Shown here in pieces: positions 26,224-33,283 of a stretch of 64,000 bases of DNA (position 1 is the first letter of the stretch; every line of letters starts with the position of its first letter). A program made the translations under genes and the position numbers. Below the pieces are notes generated by a model. It was not told where the DNA came from. It saw only the letters and a program-made list of their open reading frames with translations, and made no database searches. The DNA comes from Pseudomonadota bacterium (GTDB lineage Bacteria; Pseudomonadota; Gammaproteobacteria; Burkholderiales; Burkholderiaceae_B), in contig JAEZBO010000102.1 of NCBI GenBank assembly GCA_023427085.1, positions 1 through 64,000 of the forward strand, read 5' to 3'.

Positions 26224-27120
26224 CTACGCCAATAACTGCGACTGCAGCCGCCGGAACTCCCCCGGCGCCTGCCCGGTATGTTTCTTGAAAAACCGCGAAA
26301 AATACGCCGGATCCTCGAAATTGAGCTGATAGGCGATCTCGGCCACGCCGACTTCGGTATTGCTCAGCAGCCGCTTGGCCTCGAGCGCGATGCGCGCCTG
26401 CACGCATTGGCTGGCGGTATTGCCGGTGGCGCGCTTGACGGCCTCGTTCAGTTGCCGCTCGCTGACGTGCAGGACCTGCGCGTAGTCGCCGATGGCGCTG
26501 TAGTGCAGGTAATGCTCCTCGAGCAGCAAGGCGAAGCGCCGCGCCAGCGCATAGGCCGGGCTGCTGTGGGCCGGCGTCTCGTGCTGGGCATACAGCCGGC
26601 GCAGCCGCGTCAGCAAGATCAGCAGGTACGAGCGCACCACGTCGAAACGGCCGGTCTGGCGCGTCGACATCTCCTGGTCCATCTCCTGCAGCAGGGGCAG
26701 CAGCGAATCGTGTTCAGCCTGGCTCAGATACATGACCGGCACGCCGCCGGTCATGTGAAAGAACGGAAACCGCGCGATGTCGTCGCCGCGCGGAAACATC
26801 TGCGCGAAGAAATCGGTGCTGATATTCATCACGTAGCCGGACGGCGGCACGCTCGAGCGCCACGCATGCAACTGCCCGGGCACCAGGAAGAACACCGAAT
26901 AGTCGCGCACTTCGTAGTGCTCGAAGTCGAGCATGTGCCGGCCCTGCGCGCGGCTCATCCACAGCAGGTGGTAATAATTGTGGCGATGCGCGAATCCGCG
27001 CGGGATGTCCTGCCGCGCCTGCAGCCGCACCAGATCGAAATGGAACGAGCCTTCCCCGGCGAAATCCGAGCTGTCGAATGTGGGGAAATGGCCGCTGGCC
27101 GCGTCGCTGTCGGCACCCAT
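26224..27120 (-). CDS. AraC-family transcriptional regulator
   Basis: About 298 residues: an N-terminal cupin-like sensing domain (RGFAHRHNYYHLLWMSRAQG) and a C-terminal double helix-turn-helix ending in VAEIAYQLNFEDPAYFSRFF. Start 27120 is chosen because AAGGAGG lies eight bases upstream; a longer frame from 27159 has no such site. It sits upstream of the TPP operon on the same strand, separated by the hairpin repeat. It is the probable activator of that operon. Confidence 0.9.
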   Translation of the reverse strand: MGADSDAASGHFPTFDSSDFAGEGSFHFDLVRLQARQDIPRGFAHRHNYYHLLWMSRAQGRHMLDFEHYEVRDYSVFFLVPGQLHAWRSSVPPSGYVMNISTDFFAQMFPRGDDIARFPFFHMTGGVPVMYLSQAEHDSLLPLLQEMDQEMSTRQTGRFDVVRSYLLILLTRLRRLYAQHETPAHSSPAYALARRFALLLEEHYLHYSAIGDYAQVLHVSERQLNEAVKRATGNTASQCVQARIALEAKRLLSNTEVGVAEIAYQLNFEDPAYFSRFFKKHTGQAPGEFRRLQSQLLA

Positions 27121-27233
27121 GGCCGGTCCCTCCTTGTATCGTCCTGGCGTTTTGTTCACAGCAGGCTGTGTCGCGCCATGGTCAGGCTGCCTATCATAAA
27201 CGCGGGCGGGTCCGTCCCCATGGGCGCAGCCAC

Positions 27234-27239
27234 TACAAT
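27234..27239 (+). promoter_or_regulatory. -10 element TACAAT of trmB (possibly leaderless)
   Basis: TACAAT ends six bases before the trmB ATG, the usual distance from a -10 to the first transcribed base. The mRNA may therefore begin at or next to the start codon. No good -35 is visible. Confidence 0.4.
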
Positions 27240-27245
27240 CGCGTC

Positions 27246-28010
27246 ATGAACGCCCTTTCCACCCAGAATCCCGACCCGGCACCGGGCGAGCGCCCGCTGG
27301 ACGCCGCCGCCGAGGCGGCCCAAGTGACGCCCGCGCACGCCGGCCCGACCCATATCCGCAGCTTCGTGCACCGCCGCGGCCACATCACGCAGGGCCAGCG
27401 CGAGGCGCTCGAGTCCCTGCTCGAGAAATGGTCGCTGCCCTACGCCCCCCAGCCGCTGGACGCCGCGCAGGCCTTCGGCCGCCAGGCGCCGCTGATCCTG
27501 GAGATCGGCTTCGGCATGGGCGAGACGACCGAGAAGATCGCGCTGGCGCGGCCCGGCGACAACTTCCTGGGCGTCGAGGTGTTCAACGCCGGCGTCGGCT
27601 CGCTGCTGATGCGCATCGAACAATCGCAGCTGTCGAACCTGCGCATCATCCAGCACGACGCCGTCGAGGTCGCGCGCGACATGCTGCAACCCGGCATGCT
27701 GGCCGGCGTGCACATCTATTTCCCCGATCCGTGGCCGAAGAAGCGCCATCACAAGCGGCGCCTGATCCAGCCGGCTTTCATCGCGCTGCTGGCCAGCCGC
27801 ATCGCGCCGGGCGGCTACATCCATTGCGCCACCGACTGGGAAAACTATGCCGAGCAGATGCTCGAGGTGCTCAGCGGCGAGCCGCTGCTCGAGAACACCG
27901 TCAAGGACTACGCGCCGCGCCCCGACTACCGCCCGCTGACCAAGTTCGAGTCGCGCGGACTGCGGCTGGGCCACGGCGTCTGGGACCTGATCTTCACACG
28001 CAAGGGGTGA
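27246..28010 (+). CDS. trmB: tRNA (guanine-N7)-methyltransferase
   Basis: About 254 residues. LEIGFGMGETTEKIALARP is the SAM-binding motif I, GVHIYFPDPWPKKRHHKRRL the TrmB signature for catalysis and tRNA contact, and YRPLTKFESRGLRLGH the C-terminal family motif. It forms m7G46 in the variable loop of tRNAs. The 50-residue N-terminal extension is common in this order. thiS follows two bases after the stop. Confidence 0.94.
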   Translation: MNALSTQNPDPAPGERPLDAAAEAAQVTPAHAGPTHIRSFVHRRGHITQGQREALESLLEKWSLPYAPQPLDAAQAFGRQAPLILEIGFGMGETTEKIALARPGDNFLGVEVFNAGVGSLLMRIEQSQLSNLRIIQHDAVEVARDMLQPGMLAGVHIYFPDPWPKKRHHKRRLIQPAFIALLASRIAPGGYIHCATDWENYAEQMLEVLSGEPLLENTVKDYAPRPDYRPLTKFESRGLRLGHGVWDLIFTRKG

Positions 28011-28012
28011 TC

Positions 28013-28213
28013 ATGCAGATCGAACTGAACGGCCAGGCGCGCCCGCTGCAGCCCGGCACCACGGTCGCGGCGCTGCTGCAGGAACTGGGCTACGCCGGCA
28101 AGCGGCTGGCGGTCGAACGCAATGGCGAGATCGTGCCCAAGAGCCAGCATCCGCAGGCCGAGCTGGCCGACGGCGACAAGCTCGAGATCGTCGTGGCGGT
28201 CGGCGGCGGCTGA
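28013..28213 (+). CDS. thiS: Sulfur carrier protein ThiS
   Basis: A 66-residue beta-grasp protein beginning MQIELNGQARPLQPGTTVAA and ending VAVGGG, which supplies the C-terminal Gly-Gly that is adenylated and thiocarboxylated in thiamine thiazole synthesis. ThiS normally works with ThiG, but thiG is not next to it here; the window shows only trmB upstream and a terminator downstream. The gene is probably translated from the trmB transcript. Confidence 0.9.
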   Translation: MQIELNGQARPLQPGTTVAALLQELGYAGKRLAVERNGEIVPKSQHPQAELADGDKLEIVVAVGGG

Positions 28214-28231
28214 GGCCGGCGACGCACGCAG

Positions 28232-28281
28232 GCCAGCAAAAAGGCCTCGCAACCAGACGGTTGCGAGGCCTTTTTGCTGGC
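28232..28281. terminator. Bidirectional intrinsic terminator
   Basis: A perfect 22-bp stem (28233-28254 with 28259-28280, plus one flanking G-C pair) around a four-base loop. The stem contains an A5 tract on the left and T5 on the right, so it can terminate both thiS and the convergent aldo/keto reductase gene. Confidence 0.9.
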
Positions 28282-28300
28282 GGGTTGAAGGGTTGACGGC

Positions 28301-29323
28301 TTACTTGCCGCCCACCGGCCGGCCGTAGAACGGATAGTTGGGGTCGTTGTAGCCGTGCGAGGACGCGTGGCCCTGCGGCACCCATTCGTCGACCATGGCC
28401 TCTTCCTCGGCCGAGATCGTCACGTCCAGCGCGGCGAAATAGTCTTCGAACTGCGCCAGCGTGCGCGGCCCGGCGATCACCGAGCTGATGATCGGATTGG
28501 CCAGCACCCACGCGGTCGCGAAGTGCCCCGGCGCGATGCCGCGCGCGGTGGCGTGCTCGGTGAGCTGCTTGGCGATCAGCAGCGACTCTTCGCGGAACTC
28601 GGTCGCCAGGATGCGCGCGTCGCCGCGTCCGGCGCGGGTGTCGGCGGCCGGCGGCTGGCCGGGCTGGTACTTGCCGGTCAGCACGCCGCGCGCGATCGGG
28701 CTGTAGGGCACCACGCCGATGCCGTAATGCTGGCAGGCCGGCAGGATCTCGACCTCGGGGCCGCGATTGAGCAGGTTGTAGTACGGCTGGCAGACCACCG
28801 GCTGCGGCACGCCCAGCTGGCGGCACAGCTCGACGATCTGGGCGATGCGCCAACCCCGGAAGTTCGAGATACCGAAGCTGCGCAGCTTGCCGGCGCGGAT
28901 CAAGTCACCGAGCGCCAGCACGGCTTCTTCGAGGTTCTCGTCGCGATAGTCGCGGTGCAGGTAGAGGATGTCGAGGTAGTCGGTCTGCAGGCGCTCGAGG
29001 CTGGCCTCGACGCTGCGCACGATCCACTGGCGCGAGTAATGCGACTGATTGGGGCCGTCGCCGGTCTTGTTGCCCATCTTGGTGGCCAGCACCCAGGCAT
29101 CACGGTCGCCGTGGATCAGCTTGCCGAGCACCCGCTCCGACTCGCCCTTGTTGTAGACGTCGGCGGTGTCGACAAAGTTGACGCCATGCTCGCGCGCCGA
29201 CGCGATGATGTCGGCCGCCTCGGCGTCGGGCGTCTGCTGGCCGAACATCATGGTGCCCAGGCACAGGAGTGATACGCGTAGATTGCTGCGGCCCAGCCGC
29301 CGGTAGGTCATCTTCTGTTCCAA
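28301..29323 (-). CDS. Aldo/keto reductase, YajO/Tas-like
   Basis: A 340-residue AKR. The start MEQKMTYRRLGRSNLRVSLL is typical (a second Met is five residues on); the catalytic Asp/Tyr lie in VDTADVYNKGESE, followed by Lys in ATKMGNK and His in LYLHRDY. VIAGPRTLAQFEDYFAAL binds the cofactor phosphate. A general NADPH carbonyl reductase; substrate unknown. It shares the terminator at 28232-28281 with thiS. Confidence 0.9.
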   Translation of the reverse strand: MEQKMTYRRLGRSNLRVSLLCLGTMMFGQQTPDAEAADIIASAREHGVNFVDTADVYNKGESERVLGKLIHGDRDAWVLATKMGNKTGDGPNQSHYSRQWIVRSVEASLERLQTDYLDILYLHRDYRDENLEEAVLALGDLIRAGKLRSFGISNFRGWRIAQIVELCRQLGVPQPVVCQPYYNLLNRGPEVEILPACQHYGIGVVPYSPIARGVLTGKYQPGQPPAADTRAGRGDARILATEFREESLLIAKQLTEHATARGIAPGHFATAWVLANPIISSVIAGPRTLAQFEDYFAALDVTISAEEEAMVDEWVPQGHASSHGYNDPNYPFYGRPVGGK

Positions 29324-29378
29324 CTTCGTCTCCTGTGTGATCCGTTCGGCGCTGGCCTGGTAACTGAAGCGGGGCGAT

Positions 29379-30791
29379 CTACTTGCCGAAGCCGCCGAAG
29401 CGGCCCAGCGACTTCATGCCGCCCATCGCGCGCATCATCTTGGCCATGCCGCCCTTTTTCATCTGCTTCATCATGCCCTGCATCTGGTCGAACTGATTCA
29501 GCAGGCGGTTGACCTCTTGGACCGGCACGCCGGCGCCGGCCGCGATGCGGCGCTTGCGCGAGGCCTTGAGCAGTTCGGGCTTGGCGCGCTCTTGCGGCGT
29601 CATCGAATTGAGGATGCCCTCGGTACGGCGCAACTGCTTGTCGGCCTGGCCGCTTTGCAGCTGGCCGGCCGCGGCCTGGAACTGCGACGGCAGCTTCTCG
29701 AGCAGCGAGCCCATGTCGCCCATCTTCTTGACCTGGCCGAGCTGCTCGCGAAAGTCGTTGAGGTCGAACTTGTCGCCCGACTTGAACTTGGTCGCGAGTT
29801 TTTCGGCCTGCGCGATGTCGATGTTCTTTTGCGCCTGCTCGACCAGCGACACGATGTCGCCCATGCCCAGCACCCGCTGCGCCATGCGTTCGGGATGGAA
29901 GGGCTCGATGCCATCGAGCTTTTCGGACACGCCGACGAACTTCAGCGGCTTGCCGGTGACGTGACGCACCGACAGCGCCGCGCCGCCGCGCGCATCGCCG
30001 TCGAGCTTGGTCAGCACCACGCCGGTCAGCGGCAGCGCCTCGCCGAACGCGCGCGCGGTGTTGACGGCATCCTGGCCCTGCATCGCATCGACCACGAACA
30101 GCGTCTCGACCGGCTTGAGCAGCGCATGCAGCGCGCGGATCTCCTGCATCATCGCTTCGTCGATGCCGAGCCGGCCGGCCGTGTCGACGATCAGCACGTC
30201 GTAATGGTGGCGGCGCGCGTGATCGACCGCGTTGGCGGCGATCGCCTCGGGTTTCTGGCTGGCATCGGACGGCAGGAAGTCGACGCCGGCCTGGCCGGCG
30301 ACGGTCTTGAGCTGCTCGATGGCGGCCGGACGATAGACGTCGGCCGACACCACCAGCACCTTTTTCTTGCCGCTCTTGCGACCGGACTGGGTGTGGCCGC
30401 CCTCGGCCAGCCAGCGCGCCAGCTTGCCGGTGGTGGTGGTCTTGCCGGCGCCCTGCAGGCCGGCCATCAGGATGATCGCCGGCGGCTGCACCGCCAGCGA
30501 CAGCTCGGCCGCGTCGTTGCCCAGGTCGCCGCCCATCAGCGCGGTCAGTTCGCGGTGCACCACGCCGACCAGCGCCTGGCCGGGATTGAGGCTGCCGACC
30601 ACGTCGGTGCCGACCGCCTTCTCCTTGACGCGGGCGACGAAGTCGCGCACCACGGGCAGCGAGACGTCGGCCTCGAGCAGCGCCATGCGCACCTCGCGCA
30701 GCATCTCCTGCGTATTGGCCTCGGTGAGCCGGGCTTCGCCGCGCAGGGTCTTGACGACCCGCGACAGGCGGTTGGTGAGGTTATCAAGCAT
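29379..30791 (-). CDS. ffh: Signal recognition particle protein Ffh
   Basis: About 470 residues from MLDNLTNRLSRVVKTLRGEA: an N domain, a GTPase (G1 GLQGAGKTTTTGK near 110-122, DTAGRLG, TKLDGDARGG) and a C-terminal M domain rich in methionine (MQGMMKQMKKGGMAKMMRAM) that binds signal sequences and 4.5S RNA. It targets inner-membrane proteins co-translationally to FtsY. It is divergent from a YpjD-like membrane protein. Confidence 0.97.
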   Translation of the reverse strand: MLDNLTNRLSRVVKTLRGEARLTEANTQEMLREVRMALLEADVSLPVVRDFVARVKEKAVGTDVVGSLNPGQALVGVVHRELTALMGGDLGNDAAELSLAVQPPAIILMAGLQGAGKTTTTGKLARWLAEGGHTQSGRKSGKKKVLVVSADVYRPAAIEQLKTVAGQAGVDFLPSDASQKPEAIAANAVDHARRHHYDVLIVDTAGRLGIDEAMMQEIRALHALLKPVETLFVVDAMQGQDAVNTARAFGEALPLTGVVLTKLDGDARGGAALSVRHVTGKPLKFVGVSEKLDGIEPFHPERMAQRVLGMGDIVSLVEQAQKNIDIAQAEKLATKFKSGDKFDLNDFREQLGQVKKMGDMGSLLEKLPSQFQAAAGQLQSGQADKQLRRTEGILNSMTPQERAKPELLKASRKRRIAAGAGVPVQEVNRLLNQFDQMQGMMKQMKKGGMAKMMRAMGGMKSLGRFGGFGK

Positions 30792-30874
30792 GAGAGTTGT
30801 TTCGCTTACACTAGTTGGCCGAGGCGCACGCGGCAAACCCAACAGCGGGCCGGGCGTTTATCTCAACGGATTCT

Positions 30875-31729
30875 ATGTCTACAGGCATTGTATTTCACGC
30901 GCTGGCGGCCCTGGCCTACGCCCTGCCCGGCGTGGCCCTGTGGCGCACGCTGCTGCGCGGCGGCACCATCTCGGCCGGCAAGGCCGGCCGCCTGGTGCTG
31001 GCTGCCGCGCTGGTGCTGCAGGCGCTGGCGCTGCACCAGTCGGTGCTGGCGGGCGCCGGCCTGCAACTGAACTGGGCGCTGGCGCTGTCGGCCGCCGTCT
31101 GGCTCGGCATGATGGTGTTCTGGCTCGAAAGCCTGCTGGTGCGTACCGACGGCCTGCAGTTGCTGCTGCTGCCGCTGGCGGCGCTGTGCGCGCTGCTGGC
31201 CGCGCTGTTCCCGACCGCGGCCAGCCTGGCCAATGCCGACAACCCGTGGCTGCGGCTGCACCTGTCGATCGCGCTGGCGGCCTACGGCCTGATCACCGTG
31301 GCGGCGCTGCACAGCGTGCTGATGGCCTTCCTCGACCGCCACCTGCACCGTCCGATGGAACCCATCACCGAAGACCGCAAGGGCCTGGGCAACGTCATCG
31401 ACCGCGTGCTCGACTCGATGCCGCCGCTGCTGGTGCAAGAGCAGATCCTGTTCCGGCTGATCTGGGTCGGCTTCGTCATGCTGACGCTGGCGGTCGGCTC
31501 GGGCTCGGTGATCTCGCTGTCGCTGACCGGCCAGGTGCTGCCCTTCGACCACAAGACGGTGTTCACGCTGCTGTCCTGGCTGACCTTCGGCGTGCTGCTG
31601 CTGGGCCGCCACATCCGCGGCTGGCGCGGGCGCGTGGCGCTGCGCTGGACGCTGACCGGTTTCGCCTTCCTGCTGCTGGCCTATACCGGCACCCGCTTCG
31701 TGCTCGAAGTCGTGCTGCAACGCGCCTGA
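30875..31729 (+). CDS. ypjD: CcsA/YpjD-type inner-membrane protein
   Basis: About 284 residues with roughly eight hydrophobic segments. Members of this cytochrome-c-assembly (CcsA-related) family lie next to ffh in many proteobacteria, as here. LHLSIALAAYGLITVAALHS carries a His in the region matching the haem-handling core, and DHKTVFTLLSWLTFGVLLLG follows near the end. The E. coli relative YpjD has no settled role. Start 30875 is preferred because it gives a standard N-terminus directly ahead of TM1. Confidence 0.8.
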   Translation: MSTGIVFHALAALAYALPGVALWRTLLRGGTISAGKAGRLVLAAALVLQALALHQSVLAGAGLQLNWALALSAAVWLGMMVFWLESLLVRTDGLQLLLLPLAALCALLAALFPTAASLANADNPWLRLHLSIALAAYGLITVAALHSVLMAFLDRHLHRPMEPITEDRKGLGNVIDRVLDSMPPLLVQEQILFRLIWVGFVMLTLAVGSGSVISLSLTGQVLPFDHKTVFTLLSWLTFGVLLLGRHIRGWRGRVALRWTLTGFAFLLLAYTGTRFVLEVVLQRA

Positions 31730-31795
31730 TTTCTCCGACCATGACCTCCCCCGCAAGACCACCGCAATCGCCCGTCACCGGGGCGCGAGACTGAT

Positions 31796-32065
31796 ATGGG
31801 CAAGATACTTTTCTGGGTGTTGATCATCATCTGCGTGCTGTTCGTGGCCCGCCTGATCGCGCACAAATCCAACAAACGCATGCGCCAGTCGCCGCCGCGG
31901 CCGGCCGACACCGTGGCCGGCAAGACGCCGCCCCCGCAGCAGCCGGGCGAGCCGATGGTGCGCTGTGCCCACTGCGGCATCCACCTGCCGCGCTCGGAAG
32001 CGCTGCTGAGCCAGGGCCAGACCTGGTGCGGCGCCGAACACGCCCGGCTGGGCGTCAAGCCTTGA
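31796..32065 (+). CDS. PP0621 family membrane-anchored zinc-ribbon-like protein
   Basis: An 89-residue protein with one N-terminal membrane segment (ILFWVLIIICVLFVARLIA), a proline-rich linker and a C-terminal metal-site-like region, MVRCAHCGIHLPRSEAL...WCGAEH. This matches the small PP0621 family found beside ampD. Function unknown. Its stop overlaps the probable TTG start of ampD. Confidence 0.82.
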   Translation: MGKILFWVLIIICVLFVARLIAHKSNKRMRQSPPRPADTVAGKTPPPQQPGEPMVRCAHCGIHLPRSEALLSQGQTWCGAEHARLGVKP

Positions 32066-32631
32066 ACCTGGATCGCCACGGCTGGCTGCGCCCGCAAGCG
32101 GGCGTCGCGCTGCGCCGCTCGCCGAACGCCGACGCGCGGCCGGACGACGCGCAGGTCAGCCTGCTGGTGATCCACAACATCACGCTGCCGCCCGGCTGCC
32201 TGAGCGGCCCGCACGTCGAGGCGCTGTTCACCAACACGCTCGACTACCGCGCGCACCCCTGGTTCGAGCGGCTGCGCGGCCTGCGCGTCTCGGCGCACTT
32301 CTTCGTGCGGCGCGATGGCAGCGTCATGCAGTTCGTGCCGACCGATGCGCGCGCCTGGCATGCCGGCGTCTCGCGCTTTGGCGCGCGCGAACGCTGCAAC
32401 GACTTTTCGCTGGGCATCGAGCTCGAAGGCACCGATACCCTGCCCTACACCGATGCGCAGTACGATGCATTGGACCGCCTCGTGCCGGCCCTGCGCCAGC
32501 GTCATCCGCTGACCTGGGCGACCGGCCACCAACATATCGCGCCGGGCCGCAAGACCGATCCGGGGCCAGCCTTCGACTGGCCTCGTTTCGCGCGTGGCAC
32601 CGGCTGGCCGCGCCGGCACCTGCCCGGCTGA
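32062..32631 (+). CDS. ampD: 1,6-anhydro-N-acetylmuramyl-L-alanine amidase AmpD
   Basis: About 189 residues from a TTG at 32062, which overlaps the previous stop; LNLDRHGWLRP is then the normal AmpD start. A GTG twelve codons earlier is possible. Zinc ligands are the His in VIHNITLPPG, the His in GHQHIAPG and the Asp in KTDPGPAFDW. AmpD removes the stem peptide from anhydromuropeptides in the cytoplasm and so keeps AmpC beta-lactamase induction low. Confidence 0.9.
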   Translation: MNLDRHGWLRPQAGVALRRSPNADARPDDAQVSLLVIHNITLPPGCLSGPHVEALFTNTLDYRAHPWFERLRGLRVSAHFFVRRDGSVMQFVPTDARAWHAGVSRFGARERCNDFSLGIELEGTDTLPYTDAQYDALDRLVPALRQRHPLTWATGHQHIAPGRKTDPGPAFDWPRFARGTGWPRRHLPG

Positions 32632-32662
32632 ACGTCGGCCTGTACCAGGCCAGGAGACCATC

Positions 32663-33283
32663 ATGCTCAAGATCTGGGGACGCCTCAGTTCCATCAACGT
32701 GCAAAAAGTCGTATGGACCGCGCAAGAGCTGCGCCTGCCTTTCGAGCGGCAGGACGTCGGCGGCCAGTTCGGCGGCGTCGACACGCCCGAGTACGCGCGG
32801 ATGAACCCCAACCGCCTGATTCCGGTCATCGACGACGGCGGCTTCGTGCTGTGGGAATCGAACGCCATCGTGCGTTACCTGGCCTCGCGCCAGGGCGCCG
32901 GCGACCTGTGGCCGGGCGACCTGCGCACGCGCGCCGACGCCGACCGCTGGATGGACTGGCAGGCCACCGAGTTCGGCCCGGCCATGCGCGACGGTTTCAT
33001 TCAACTGGTGCGCACGCCCGAAGCCGAACGCGACGCCGAGCTGACCGCCCGCTCGGTCGCGCGCAGCAACCGGCTGGCGCTGATGCTCGAGGACGTGCTG
33101 TTCTCGCGCGACCATCTGACCGGCCGGCGCTTCACGGTCGCCGACATCGCTGTCGGCGCGCAGGTGCACCGCTGGCTGGGCATGCCGATCGAGCGGCCCG
33201 CCACGCCGCGCCTGAACGCCTGGTATCAACGCGTCAGCCAGCGCGAGGCAGCACAGACCGTGCTGACGCTGCCGCTGGCATGA
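32663..33283 (+). CDS. Glutathione S-transferase
   Basis: About 206 residues with AGGAGA upstream of ATG 32663. The N-terminal thioredoxin-like domain has the catalytic-region SSINVQKVVWTAQEL and the cis-proline segment NRLIPVIDDGGFVLWESNAI; the C-terminal helical domain follows (FTVADIAVGAQVHRW). It conjugates or binds glutathione in the cytoplasm. The stop overlaps the ATG of the helicase gene (ATGA), suggesting coupled translation. Confidence 0.9.
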   Translation: MLKIWGRLSSINVQKVVWTAQELRLPFERQDVGGQFGGVDTPEYARMNPNRLIPVIDDGGFVLWESNAIVRYLASRQGAGDLWPGDLRTRADADRWMDWQATEFGPAMRDGFIQLVRTPEAERDAELTARSVARSNRLALMLEDVLFSRDHLTGRRFTVADIAVGAQVHRWLGMPIERPATPRLNAWYQRVSQREAAQTVLTLPLA

